Below, in pieces: positions 33,864-42,370 of a stretch of 64,000 nucleotides of DNA; within the stretch, counting starts at the first letter, position 1, and each line of letters starts with the position of its first letter. This DNA comes from JAZDCJ01 sp036311985 (GTDB taxonomy: Bacteria; Actinomycetota; Actinomycetes; Actinomycetales; Micrococcaceae). Both the position numbers and the translations under genes were made by a program. Where the stretch lies: NCBI RefSeq assembly GCF_036311985.1, contig NZ_JAZDCJ010000013.1. One strand, 5' to 3'. The notes under the pieces were generated by a model. The model ran no database searches and had not been told where the DNA came from. It worked only from the letters and a program-made list of their open reading frames with translations.

Positions 33864-34937
33864 CTACCGCGGGCCGCGGAGGAAGCCCTGCTGGCGCCCG
33901 ACGACCTGCCCGGCATCCGGGGCGACGACGATCTGCTGCGTCGCCGGATAGGAGTCGTCGCCGGAGCGGACGGTGAGTTCGGCGTCGGGGTCCGTGGACC
34001 TCTTGAGGACCGCGAGCGCGATCGGACCCGCCTCGTGGTGCAGCGCGGCGGACGTCAGGCGGCCGACGACCTTGCCGCCGAGGACCACCTCGCTGCCGGG
34101 CTCGGGCAGCGTGTGGAGGCTGCCGTCGAGGTCGAGGAAGACGAGGCGGCGCGGCGGGTGGCCCAGGTTGTGCACGCGCGCGACCGTTTCCTGGCCCTTG
34201 TAGCAGCCCTTGCTCAGATGCACGGCGGTGCGCAGCAGATCCAGTTCGTGCGGGATGGTCTTCTCGTCCGTGTCCACGCCCATGCGGGGCCGCCACGCGG
34301 CGATGCGCAGCGCCTCGACGGCCAGCGTCCCGGCGAGCGGCAGCCCCTGAACGGCGTCCTCGAGGCCGGCGGCGGGGACGAGGTACTCGAGCCACGTGCG
34401 CCCGGCCGCGGGATGCCCGCCGGTGGAATAGGCGTAGCCGCCGTCGCTGACGCCGGGCCACGGATCCCGCCAGACGGTGTTCCCGGCGAGGCCGGGCAGC
34501 TCGCGCGCTGAGCCGACGACGGCCCATTCCGCGCTCGCGTCGGCGACCTCGACGCGGAGCATGAACCGCATCGAGTCGAGCCAGGCGGCGAGCGGTGCCG
34601 CCTCGTCGCGCTCGACGACGAGCCACGTCGTCGCGCCGTCGTCGACGACGCGGCAGTCGTGCTCGATCCGGCCCTGCAGGTTCAGGAAGAGGGCCTCGGT
34701 GGACGCTCCCGGACTCAGCGAGGTGGTGGCCTGCGAGGAGAGCGTGTTGAGCCAGCCCAGGCGATCGGGCCCGGCGACCGTGACGACGCCGCGGTGGGAC
34801 AGGTCCGCCACGGCCTCCCCGGCTTCGAGGCGGCGCTGTTCGGGAAGGGGCTCGCCGTAGTGCGCGGCGACGCCCGCGTCGGGCCCCGAGCCCTCGACGG
34901 CGCCGGGGCGGGACAGCAGCGGGGAGCGGCGGGACAT
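33864..34937 (-). CDS. ygfZ: Folate-binding YgfZ-type Fe-S cluster assembly/repair protein
   Basis: A GcvT-like tetrahydrofolate-binding protein that supports iron-sulfur enzymes. It has 357 residues. The diagnostic motif KGCYKGQETVAR (about residues 238-249) is present with its conserved Cys. The N-terminal GcvT-like region includes GPDRLGWLNTLSSQ (~57-70). Its start overlaps the stop of the nitrobindin-like gene by one base (TGATG), so the two are coupled. Confidence 0.92.
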   Translation of the reverse strand: MSRRSPLLSRPGAVEGSGPDAGVAAHYGEPLPEQRRLEAGEAVADLSHRGVVTVAGPDRLGWLNTLSSQATTSLSPGASTEALFLNLQGRIEHDCRVVDDGATTWLVVERDEAAPLAAWLDSMRFMLRVEVADASAEWAVVGSARELPGLAGNTVWRDPWPGVSDGGYAYSTGGHPAAGRTWLEYLVPAAGLEDAVQGLPLAGTLAVEALRIAAWRPRMGVDTDEKTIPHELDLLRTAVHLSKGCYKGQETVARVHNLGHPPRRLVFLDLDGSLHTLPEPGSEVVLGGKVVGRLTSAALHHEAGPIALAVLKRSTDPDAELTVRSGDDSYPATQQIVVAPDAGQVVGRQQGFLRGPR

Positions 34938-35536
34938 CAGGAGCCCTTCTTGAGCGCCGCGGAGGCGTGGGCCTTGAGCCCGGACCCGTCGACGGCCACG
35001 TCCCAGCGCCAGAAGAGGTCGCCGTTGACGAGTCCGTAGATGCGGGTCGCGGAGGCGTAGTCCTTGGCGTTGGTCCCGCGCATCACGAGGTCGGTGGCGA
35101 GCTGGATCTTGGGGCCGGCGATCACGCCGTAGTAGAGCTCGCTCACCCCGCCCGGGTGCACCACGTTGACCTGCAGGTTGAACCCGCCCTCGGGATTGCG
35201 CAGCTTCTCGACGTCCTCGGCGTTGCGGAGGGCGGGGACGATCTCGGCCGGGACCATGCCGGGCCCGCCGTCGGAATCGACCTGCTGCCGGTCCAGCGAC
35301 CAGAACCCCGTCTCGACGGTGAGCGGGCGGAGGCGCGCCCCGGATTCGTCGGTCAGCCAGCTCTCGGCCCGGTACTCGAGGTAGGGCAGGCCACGCTGGG
35401 TGAACTCGACGCGCTGGGCGAAGAAGGCGTCGTCGCCCTCACCCTCGCCTAGCCGACCGGTGCCTTCCCAGACGCCGAGCAGCCAGGACAGCGGAACGAG
35501 CTCGGGCGTGAGGTCCGTGGGGATGTCGATCGCCAT
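34937..35536 (-). CDS. Nitrobindin/FABP-like heme-binding protein
   Basis: A small beta-barrel protein of the THAP4/nitrobindin family (bacterial 'FABP family'), members of which bind heme-nitrosyl. It has 199 residues. The N-terminal WLLGVWEGTG (~18-27) is the family's GxWxGxG motif. The C-terminal LKAHASAALKK carries the His expected to coordinate heme. It is coupled to ygfZ, which suggests a shared iron/redox theme; this is inference. Confidence 0.85.
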   Translation of the reverse strand: MAIDIPTDLTPELVPLSWLLGVWEGTGRLGEGEGDDAFFAQRVEFTQRGLPYLEYRAESWLTDESGARLRPLTVETGFWSLDRQQVDSDGGPGMVPAEIVPALRNAEDVEKLRNPEGGFNLQVNVVHPGGVSELYYGVIAGPKIQLATDLVMRGTNAKDYASATRIYGLVNGDLFWRWDVAVDGSGLKAHASAALKKGS

Positions 35537-35553
35537 GGATGCGGTCCCTGGGG

Positions 35554-35673
35554 CTACTTCTGGCCCTTGAACAGGCGGGATACCACGAGCCCGGCGAAGG
35601 CGGCCATGCCGATGCCCGCGACGACGAGGAGGCCGATGAAGAAGATTTCCAGAGCCAGGTAGTTATCATGCAT
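35554..35673 (-). CDS. 39-residue single-helix membrane peptide
   Basis: The start is ATG 35673 with GGAG upstream, and the stop is TAG. The peptide is MHDNYLALE, then one hydrophobic segment (FFIGLLVVAGIGMAAFAGL), then VVSRLFKGQK. It lies 17 bases upstream of the nitrobindin-like gene on the same strand and is probably its operon leader gene. Codon use fits the genome. No family is recognised. Confidence 0.65.
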   Translation of the reverse strand: MHDNYLALEIFFIGLLVVAGIGMAAFAGLVVSRLFKGQK

Positions 35674-35752
35674 GGCTCCATACTAGCCCGGGCTCCGTGC
35701 GGGCCCCGACCCGTGTGACGCGTCGCATGGGGACCGCCCGGCACCCCGCGCG

Positions 35753-36511
35753 TCAGCGCAGGACGAGCCGTTCGACGAAGTACAGGGGCGCGCCGGAGGC
35801 GAGGACGGGCAGGAGACCGGTCGCGATGGCGCCGGTCGTCGTGGACGGGCCGCCTTCCGAGACGACGAGTGCGCGGGCGCCGGCCACGACGACGCCCGCG
35901 ACCGCGCCGACGACGACGGCGGGCCACAACCCGACGTCGGCCACGAGGATGCTCGCAGTGCCGGCGACGAGCGCCGCGACCACGAGGGCCAGGGGGCCCG
36001 TGATGCGGTCCGGCCAGCGGATCGACGAGACCAGGACGGCGGCGGCCAGGCCCAGCCCGGACAGCAGCATGAGTGAGGAGTTGGAGGCGTTCGGGGCCAA
36101 GCGGTCCGCCGCGACCCAGCCGGAGCCGAGGACCGCGACGAGGACGCCGGCCATCCCGCCGAGCGTGGACTCGAGGCGCTTGCGCTCGCCCGTGCCGCGC
36201 AACAACTGCACCATGAAGATGCCGAGCGTGCCGACGGCCGCACAGGAGGCCATCCAGAACATCGGCTGCGGCATCGGGGTCGAGGCGGCGAGCGTGGCGG
36301 CCGCGAGGCCGGACACGCCGATGACCCCGGACAGGGCCCAGGGCGCGGGCAGGTCCAGCAGGCGCGGCCAGCCGGCCGCGAAGACGAGCACGCCCACGGC
36401 CGCGACGAGCCAGACGGCCGGTCCGGAGACGGACGGCGTCCCGGCGTAGCTCGCGGCCACGAGCAGGGCGGTGGCAAGCAGGGCGGTCCCGGCGGTGGTC
36501 TTGGTCCTCAC
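35753..36511 (-). CDS. Polytopic membrane protein of unknown function
   Basis: It has 252 residues from the GTG at 36511, which has GGATGGAGG upstream. About eight hydrophobic helices cover the whole length and no catalytic motif is visible. It is rich in Ala, Val, Gly and Leu, so low-complexity similarity to many membrane proteins is expected. It is divergent from glnR and 79 bases upstream of the 39-residue peptide on the same strand. Confidence 0.8.
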   Translation of the reverse strand: MRTKTTAGTALLATALLVAASYAGTPSVSGPAVWLVAAVGVLVFAAGWPRLLDLPAPWALSGVIGVSGLAAATLAASTPMPQPMFWMASCAAVGTLGIFMVQLLRGTGERKRLESTLGGMAGVLVAVLGSGWVAADRLAPNASNSSLMLLSGLGLAAAVLVSSIRWPDRITGPLALVVAALVAGTASILVADVGLWPAVVVGAVAGVVVAGARALVVSEGGPSTTTGAIATGLLPVLASGAPLYFVERLVLR

Positions 36512-36784
36512 GCCTCCATCCTGCCCTATCGCCTCCCGGCCCGCTCCCCTGCCGGCCCCCGCCGCCCCTGACCGTCCCGGGCCGCGTCCCGGTGATGTCC
36601 CCCGGGATGTCCCCTGGATGTCACCGCGGTGTCCCGGCCGTAGCCCCGCGATGGCGCGCCGGTGGCGGGGATGTGTCCGTCCCGTGACGCGGCGGAACCT
36701 CCCGGAGGACGGTCCCGATCTATACTGGAGCAACCCCGGACCCAACGGCGAGCTTCGGTTCAAGAGGCCGTGAGGAGGCGCGGA

Positions 36785-37489
36785 ATGGCCAGCATCATGC
36801 TCCTGACCAACGCAGCAGGACCGTCGATCGACGTGCTCCCGGCGTTGGAGCTGCTTTCCCACGAGGTGAGGATCTTCCCGGCGTCCGCGACGGCGCTCCT
36901 GGACGCCGAGCGCGCCGACGTCGTCATGGTCGACGCCCGCAAGGACCTCTCCGGCTCCCGTTCCCTGTGCCAGCTGCTGCGCACGACCGGCCTCTCGGCC
37001 CCCGTCATCCTGATCCTCACCGAGGGCGGCATGGCCGCGGTCTCCTCGCTCTGGCAGGCAGACGACGTGGTCCTGGACACCGCGGGCCCCGCCGAGGTCG
37101 AGGCGCGGCTGCGCCTGGCCACCGTCAAGCCGTCCGATTCCGGCGGCGACCCGTCGGAGATCCGCGCGGCCGGCGTCGTCATCGACGAGGCGAGCTACAC
37201 CGCCAAGGTCCACGGCGAGCCCCTGAACCTGACCTACAAGGAGTTCGAGCTCCTGAAGTACCTCGCGCAGCATCCGGGCCGCGTCTTCACGCGCGACCAG
37301 CTCCTGCACGAGGTCTGGGGCTACGACTACTACGGCGGCACGCGCACCGTCGACGTCCACGTCCGGCGCCTGCGCGCCAAGCTCGGCGCGGACCACGAGC
37401 AACTCATCGGCACGGTCCGCAACGTCGGGTACCGCTTCGCGAACGCCCGCTCCGGCGCCGAGGAGGGCGCGGTCGTCGACGCGGGCTGA
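36785..37489 (+). CDS. glnR: Nitrogen-assimilation regulator GlnR (OmpR family)
   Basis: The global nitrogen regulator of actinobacteria, which activates glnA, amtB and related genes. It has 234 residues. The sequence closely follows the GlnR pattern: LLLTNAxxPS, LLDAERADVVMVDARKDL, LLRTTGLSAPV, LTEGGMAAVSSLW and VLDTAGPAEVEARLRL in an atypical receiver domain that lacks the full phosphorylation pocket. The C-terminal winged helix has NLTYKEFELLKYLAQHPGRVFTR and VDVHVRRLRAKLG. GAGGAGG precedes the ATG by six bases. A TATACT hexamer lies at about 36721-36726. It is next to mshD, as in Mycobacterium tuberculosis (Rv0818-Rv0819). Confidence 0.92.
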   Translation: MASIMLLTNAAGPSIDVLPALELLSHEVRIFPASATALLDAERADVVMVDARKDLSGSRSLCQLLRTTGLSAPVILILTEGGMAAVSSLWQADDVVLDTAGPAEVEARLRLATVKPSDSGGDPSEIRAAGVVIDEASYTAKVHGEPLNLTYKEFELLKYLAQHPGRVFTRDQLLHEVWGYDYYGGTRTVDVHVRRLRAKLGADHEQLIGTVRNVGYRFANARSGAEEGAVVDAG

Positions 37490-37539
37490 GCCCCGGCCCG
37501 CACTCCCCTTCGCCCGGCGCCCGGCGCTATGTTGGTTCC

Positions 37540-38547
37540 ATGAGCGCCACGGAAAGCACCGACTGGACCATCACGACCCTGGCGGGCACGCCCGACGCCG
37601 ATCTGCTGGGCCCGCTGCGGGCCCTCGCGGCCGCCGCCGAGGACTCCGACGGCAACCCCCCTTTGAGCGAGCAGACGCTCGTGGAGCTGGGGACCAATGA
37701 CGACGCCGATGCCCTCTTGGGTGCCTACGCCTACCTCTCCGACGGCGAGGGGCGGGACTCGGCCGAGCTCGTCGGGCTCGCCGTCGCCGTCCACGCGCGC
37801 CCGGGCGCGTCCCACGGGACGCTCGAGCTCGTCGTGCATCCCGACTACCGCAACGACGGGATCGGCACGGGCCTCGTCGAGACGCTCGCGGCCCGCGTGG
37901 ACCTCGGCGGCTACCAGGCCTGGTCCCACGGAAACCACGCCGGAGCGGCCCGGCTCGCCGAACGCCACGGCTTCGCCTCCGTCCGCGAGCTGTGGCGGAT
38001 GCGGCTCGTGCACCACGAGGTCGTCGACGAGCCCCGTCTGCCCGACGGCGTCACGCTGCGCGCGTTCGTTCCCGGGCAGGACGAGGAGGCGTGGCTCGCG
38101 GCCAATGCCGCCGCCTTCGCCGACCACGCCGAGCAGGGCTCGCTGACGCGGCGCGACCTGCTGGCCCGCATGGACGAGGACTGGTTCGACCCGGCCGGCT
38201 TCCTGCTGGCGGTCGACGCCGGGGACCGGATCCTGGGATTCCACTGGACCAAGGTCCATCCCGCCGTGGCGAGCCGGACCACGGGCGAGCACTCCGCGAT
38301 CGGCGAGGTGTACGTCGTCGGAGTCGTGCCGCAGGCCCAGGGCACCGGCCTGGGCAAGGCGCTGACCCTGGCCGGGATCCGGCACCTTCAGGAGCAGGGC
38401 CTCCAGGCCGTCATGCTCTACGTGGACGCGGACAACACGGCCGCGGTCGGCCTCTACCGGAAGCTCGGCTTCACGCGCTGGGACGTCGACGTCATGTATG
38501 CGCGGGCCGCCGTGGAGGCAGCCGGACCGGCGGCCTCCGGCGGGTAA
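37540..38547 (+). CDS. mshD: Mycothiol synthase
   Basis: It acetylates Cys-GlcN-inositol with acetyl-CoA in the final step of mycothiol synthesis, the major thiol of actinobacteria. It has 335 residues in two GNAT domains. The C-terminal, catalytic fold shows IGEVYVVGVVPQAQGTGLGKALTL (~244-267) and MLYVDADNTAAVGLYRKLGF (~288-307). The N-terminal fold has VVHPDYRNDGIGTGL (~98-112). TATGTT (37528-37533) ends six bases before the ATG, consistent with a leaderless message. It follows glnR directly. Confidence 0.93.
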   Translation: MSATESTDWTITTLAGTPDADLLGPLRALAAAAEDSDGNPPLSEQTLVELGTNDDADALLGAYAYLSDGEGRDSAELVGLAVAVHARPGASHGTLELVVHPDYRNDGIGTGLVETLAARVDLGGYQAWSHGNHAGAARLAERHGFASVRELWRMRLVHHEVVDEPRLPDGVTLRAFVPGQDEEAWLAANAAAFADHAEQGSLTRRDLLARMDEDWFDPAGFLLAVDAGDRILGFHWTKVHPAVASRTTGEHSAIGEVYVVGVVPQAQGTGLGKALTLAGIRHLQEQGLQAVMLYVDADNTAAVGLYRKLGFTRWDVDVMYARAAVEAAGPAASGG

Positions 38548-38564
38548 AGTGAAACCCAACGCGA

Positions 38565-38610
38565 CGCCGCGGGCCGCGCAGGCGCGGGCCCGCGGCGCCC
38601 ACCCCCTTTT
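38565..38610 (+). terminator. Terminator after mshD
   Basis: CGCCGCGGGCC (38565-38575) pairs perfectly with GGCCCGCGGCG (38587-38597), followed by CCCACCCCCTTTT. It separates mshD from ppk. Confidence 0.8.
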
Positions 38611-38636
38611 CCACTGCAAGCGATAAGGACCTGGCG

Positions 38637-40853
38637 ATGAACACGCAGCCGGCAGCAGCACCTTCCTTTGGCGACAGCGACATGCCGTCGGCGCGCGCGA
38701 CCCAGGACCGGATCGAGCTCCCCGAGTTCGAGCCGGCGCCCGGACCGGACGGCGACTTCACGCTGGAGCGCTTCCTCGACCGCGAGATCAGCTGGCTCGA
38801 CTTCAACGCCCGTGTGCTCGAACTCGCCGAGGACGAAGACCTGTACCTGCTGGAGCGGGTGAACTTCCTGTCGATCTTCGCCTCCAACCTCGACGAGTTC
38901 TTCATGGTCCGCGTCGCCGGCCTGAAGCGCCGCATCGCGACGGGCCTCGCCGTCCCGTCGGCGGCCGGCGTGAGCCCGATCGACCAGCTCGAGAACATCC
39001 TCGCGAGCGCCCACCGCCTGCAGCAGCGCCACGCCCACGTCTTCGCCGAGCAGATCCGCCCGGCCCTCGCCGCCGAGCAGATCCTCATCACGCGCTGGGA
39101 CGAGCTCGACGACGCCGCCAAGGCCGAGCTGCACCGCTGGTTCGTGGACCAGGTCTTCCCGATCCTCACGCCCCTCGCCGTGGACCCCGCCCACCCGTTC
39201 CCCTACATCTCCGGCCTGTCGCTGAACCTCGCCGTGATCGTGCGGAACCCCGTGAGCGGCAAGGAGCTCTTCGCCCGCCTGAAGGTGCCGGACGTTCTGC
39301 CCCGCCTGATCTCCGTGGACGGCCCCCGCGCCGGCAACACGGCCGGCCGGGTCGCCCGCTTCATCGCGCTCGAGGACGTCATCGCCGAGCACCTGGACCA
39401 GCTCTTCCCCGGCATGGAGGTCGCGGAGCACCACAGCTTCCGCGTGACCCGCAACGAGGACCTGGAGGTCGAGGAGGACGACGCCGAGAACCTCCTGCAG
39501 GCCCTCGAGAAGGAACTGCTGCGGCGCCGCTTCGGCCCGCCCGTCCGCCTCGAGGTCGCGAGCGACATCAACCCGGCCGTGCGCGCCCTGCTCGTGCGCG
39601 AGCTCGGGATCGAGGAGGACGAGGTCTTCGAGCTCCCCGCCCCGCTGGACCTGCGCGGCCTCGGAGCGATCTCGGGAATCGACCGCTCCGACCTGCACTA
39701 CCCGAAGCAGCTGGCCCACACGAGCCGCTTCCTCAACGAGTCGGAGACCTCCAAGGCGGCCAACGTGTTCGCCGCGATGCGCCGCCGCGACATCCTCCTG
39801 CACCACCCCTACGATTCCTTCTCCACCTCCGTTCAGGCGTTCCTCGAGCAGGCCGCGAACGATCCCAAGGTCCAGGCCATCAAGCAGACGCTGTACCGTA
39901 CCTCCGGGGACTCCCCGATCGTGGACGCGCTCATCGACGCCGCCGAGGCGGGCAAGCAGGTCCTGGCGCTCGTGGAGATCAAGGCCCGCTTCGACGAGCA
40001 GGCCAATATCTCCTGGGCCCGCAAGCTCGAGCAGGCCGGCGTCCACGTCGTCTACGGCATCGTGGGGCTCAAGACCCACAGCAAGCTCTCCCTCGTCATC
40101 CGCCGCGAGGGCGACAAGCTGCGCCGCTACTGCCACATCGGCACGGGCAACTACCACCCCCGCACGGCCCGCTACTACGAGGACCTGGGCCTGCTGACCA
40201 CCGACGACCAGGTCGGCGAGGACCTCTCCCGCCTCTTCAACCAGCTCTCCGGCTACGCGCCGAAGTCCACCTTCAAGCGCCTCCTCGTGGCTCCGCGCTC
40301 GCTGCGCTCGGGCCTGATCGACCGGATCGAGCAGGAGATCGCCAACCGCCGGGCCGGGCTGGCCGGCCGCGTGGTCATCAAGGTCAACTCGATGGTCGAC
40401 GAGGCCGTCATCGACGCCCTGTACCGCGCCTCGCAGGCCGGAGTGCAGGTCGACGTGATCGTGCGTGGCATCTGCGCCCTCCGCCCCGGCGTGCCCGGCC
40501 TGAGCGAGAACATCCGCGTCCGCTCGATCCTGGGCCGCTTCCTCGAACACTCCCGCGTCTTCGCGTTCGCCAACGCCGGGGACCCCGTCGTCTTCATCGG
40601 CTCCGCCGACATGATGCACCGCAACCTCGACCGCCGCGTCGAGGCCCTCGTGCGGCTCTCCAACCGGGAGGACATCCAGGACCTCGTCTCCCTGCTCGAC
40701 CGCTACATGGACGATTCCACCGCGAGCTGGCATCTTGACCACGACGGCGTGTGGACGCGGCACAACCGCGGGCCGGACGGCGGGCAGCTTTCCGACGTGC
40801 AGAGCTGGCTGCTGGATTCGCGGCAGCGTCAGCGTGGGTCGGTCCGCCGCTGA
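38637..40853 (+). CDS. ppk1: Polyphosphate kinase 1
   Basis: It reversibly polymerises the gamma-phosphate of ATP into polyphosphate. It has 738 residues. The N-terminal domain has DREISWLDFNARVLELAED and SIFASNLDEFFMVRVAGLKRR (~45-100). The autophosphorylated His lies in KLRRYCHIGTGNYHP (~500), and the second phospholipase-D-like motif region is in the last quarter. The MutT1 gene starts inside its stop codon, so PPK and MutT1 are coupled. Confidence 0.96.
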   Translation: MNTQPAAAPSFGDSDMPSARATQDRIELPEFEPAPGPDGDFTLERFLDREISWLDFNARVLELAEDEDLYLLERVNFLSIFASNLDEFFMVRVAGLKRRIATGLAVPSAAGVSPIDQLENILASAHRLQQRHAHVFAEQIRPALAAEQILITRWDELDDAAKAELHRWFVDQVFPILTPLAVDPAHPFPYISGLSLNLAVIVRNPVSGKELFARLKVPDVLPRLISVDGPRAGNTAGRVARFIALEDVIAEHLDQLFPGMEVAEHHSFRVTRNEDLEVEEDDAENLLQALEKELLRRRFGPPVRLEVASDINPAVRALLVRELGIEEDEVFELPAPLDLRGLGAISGIDRSDLHYPKQLAHTSRFLNESETSKAANVFAAMRRRDILLHHPYDSFSTSVQAFLEQAANDPKVQAIKQTLYRTSGDSPIVDALIDAAEAGKQVLALVEIKARFDEQANISWARKLEQAGVHVVYGIVGLKTHSKLSLVIRREGDKLRRYCHIGTGNYHPRTARYYEDLGLLTTDDQVGEDLSRLFNQLSGYAPKSTFKRLLVAPRSLRSGLIDRIEQEIANRRAGLAGRVVIKVNSMVDEAVIDALYRASQAGVQVDVIVRGICALRPGVPGLSENIRVRSILGRFLEHSRVFAFANAGDPVVFIGSADMMHRNLDRRVEALVRLSNREDIQDLVSLLDRYMDDSTASWHLDHDGVWTRHNRGPDGGQLSDVQSWLLDSRQRQRGSVRR

Positions 40854-41821
40854 TGACGCTCGTCCACCGTTCCGCCGACGCGCCGGTCGCGGTCGGCGGC
40901 GAGATCGCCGTCGTCGCCGCGGGCGTGCTGCCGTGGCGGATCCGCGGCGGCGCCCTCGAGGTCCTGCTCATCCACCGCGAGCGCTACGACGACTGGTCCT
41001 GGCCCAAGGGCAAGCTCGACGACGGCGAGACCGTCCCCGAGTGCGCGGTCCGGGAGGTCTACGAGGAGATCGGCCTGCCGATCGTGCTCGGCATCCCGCT
41101 GCCCGCCATCCGCTACCCGGTCGCGTCCGGCGACAAGGTCGTCTACTACTGGGCGGCGGCCGCGGACGGGCACGTCCCCGTCCCGGACGGCAAGGAGGTC
41201 GACGCGGCGCGTTGGGTCGGACCCCGGCAGGCCCGCGAGATGCTCACGAATCCGAGCGACGCCGAACCCCTCGACGCACTGGAGGCCGCGCACCGGGACG
41301 GGGCGCTTGCAACGGTGCCGTTCGTCGTCGTCCGCCATGCCAAGGCCAAGCCCCGCTCCAGCTGGACCCAGGCGGAGGGCAAGCGCCCCCTCGCGGCGAC
41401 GGGCCGGAGGCAGGCCGGCGCCGTGGCCAACCTGCTCGAGGCCTGGCGGCCCCGGAAGGTCGCGAGCAGCCCGTGGACCCGCTGCCTGCAGACCGTGGCC
41501 CCGTACGTGAACCGGCGCAACGGACGGGTCAAGCTCGTCGACGCGATCACCGAGCACGAGAGCAAGCGACGCCCCAAGAAGGCCCGCCGCGCGTTCGAGA
41601 AGCTCCTCGACAAGCGCGTGCCGACCGCCGTGTGCACGCACCGTCCCGTGCTGCCGAACGCCCTCGAGGTGCTCGCCTCCCGCGCGGGCAGGAAGCTCGC
41701 CGCGCACTTGCCGCAGGAGGACCCGTACCTGCGCCCCGGCGCCGTGATCGTGGCCCACCAGCTTCCCGGGCGCGGCGGACGCATCGTCTCGATCGAGGTC
41801 TTCGAGGCGTTCGAGGACTGA
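40853..41821 (+). CDS. mutT1: MutT1-type Nudix hydrolase with histidine phosphatase domain
   Basis: A two-domain nucleotide-sanitising enzyme. It has 322 residues from the ATG at 40853, which shares one base with the ppk stop. The N-terminal Nudix domain has the complete box G-x5-E-x7-REVYEEIG (~56-78), preceded by YDDWSWPKGK. The C-terminal domain has the histidine phosphatase signature VVVRHAKAK (~158-166) and a second conserved His later. Mycobacterial MutT1 has the same fusion, hydrolyses 8-oxo-dGTP and Ap4A, and lies next to ppk1. The match in architecture and neighbour supports the name. Confidence 0.9.
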   Translation: MTLVHRSADAPVAVGGEIAVVAAGVLPWRIRGGALEVLLIHRERYDDWSWPKGKLDDGETVPECAVREVYEEIGLPIVLGIPLPAIRYPVASGDKVVYYWAAAADGHVPVPDGKEVDAARWVGPRQAREMLTNPSDAEPLDALEAAHRDGALATVPFVVVRHAKAKPRSSWTQAEGKRPLAATGRRQAGAVANLLEAWRPRKVASSPWTRCLQTVAPYVNRRNGRVKLVDAITEHESKRRPKKARRAFEKLLDKRVPTAVCTHRPVLPNALEVLASRAGRKLAAHLPQEDPYLRPGAVIVAHQLPGRGGRIVSIEVFEAFED

Positions 41822-41923
41822 CCCCTCCCGCGGACGCGTGACGCCGGCTCCCCGCATGGCTAGGCTCGAGGTGGAACGGCCGGCCTCGACGTCGAGCCCG
41901 GCCAGCGACGAAAGGGACACCAG

Positions 41924-42250
41924 ATGAGCGCCACGGGTGCCGGGCAGCCGGAGAAGATCGTCCACGAAGGGCTGCGCCTGGAGCACGATCCGGACCGGGG
42001 GCGCTATGCCCTGTGGCACGGGCCCACCTACGTCGGCTTCCTCGGCTATGCGCGAGGCGAGGACGGCGTGCTGACCCTGCAGCACACCATCATCAACGAG
42101 GCGTACAGCCGGCGCGGCTATGCGCGGGCCCTCGTGACTCTCGTGCTCGATGGGCTCCGGGCCGACGGCGAGCGGATCGTCCCGGAGTGCAGCTACGTCC
42201 AGGACTACCTGCGCCGCTACCCGGAGTACGACGACCTCGTCGCGGGCTGA
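41924..42250 (+). CDS. Small GNAT-family (YidJ/YjdJ-type) acetyltransferase
   Basis: It has 108 residues, the short one-domain form. LTLQHTIINEAYSRRGYARALVTLVLDGLRADG contains the CoA loop (S-R-R-G-Y-A-R), and IVPECSYVQDYLRRYPEYDDLV is the family's C-terminal signature with a conserved Cys. AAAGGGA precedes the ATG. The substrate is unknown. Confidence 0.85.
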   Translation: MSATGAGQPEKIVHEGLRLEHDPDRGRYALWHGPTYVGFLGYARGEDGVLTLQHTIINEAYSRRGYARALVTLVLDGLRADGERIVPECSYVQDYLRRYPEYDDLVAG

Positions 42251-42271
42251 CCCCGGCGTCGACCCCTTCCA

Positions 42272-42305
42272 CTTTGTCTCAATGAATTGATACATTGAGA
42301 CAAAG
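42272..42305. promoter_or_regulatory. Perfect 13-bp-arm palindrome upstream of the 42.4-45.5 kb operon
   Basis: CTTTGTCTCAATG (42272-42284) and CATTGAGACAAAG (42293-42305) are exact complements around AATTGATA. The site is AT-rich against a GC-rich background and lies 66 bases before the first gene of an operon that encodes its own GntR/YtrA regulator, the obvious candidate to bind it. The half-sites contain TCTCAAT, also found in the operator at 22439-22462. Confidence 0.75.
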
Positions 42306-42370
42306 CCATCGCGGCACCGCGGCGCCCAGCAGGCGCCACGCCCGCGACGAACGGACTACAAGGGGCCCCG

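Noticed and set aside
38454..40763. Open frame antisense to ppk
   Set aside because: Mirrors the ppk codons; no start signal and no recognisable protein features.
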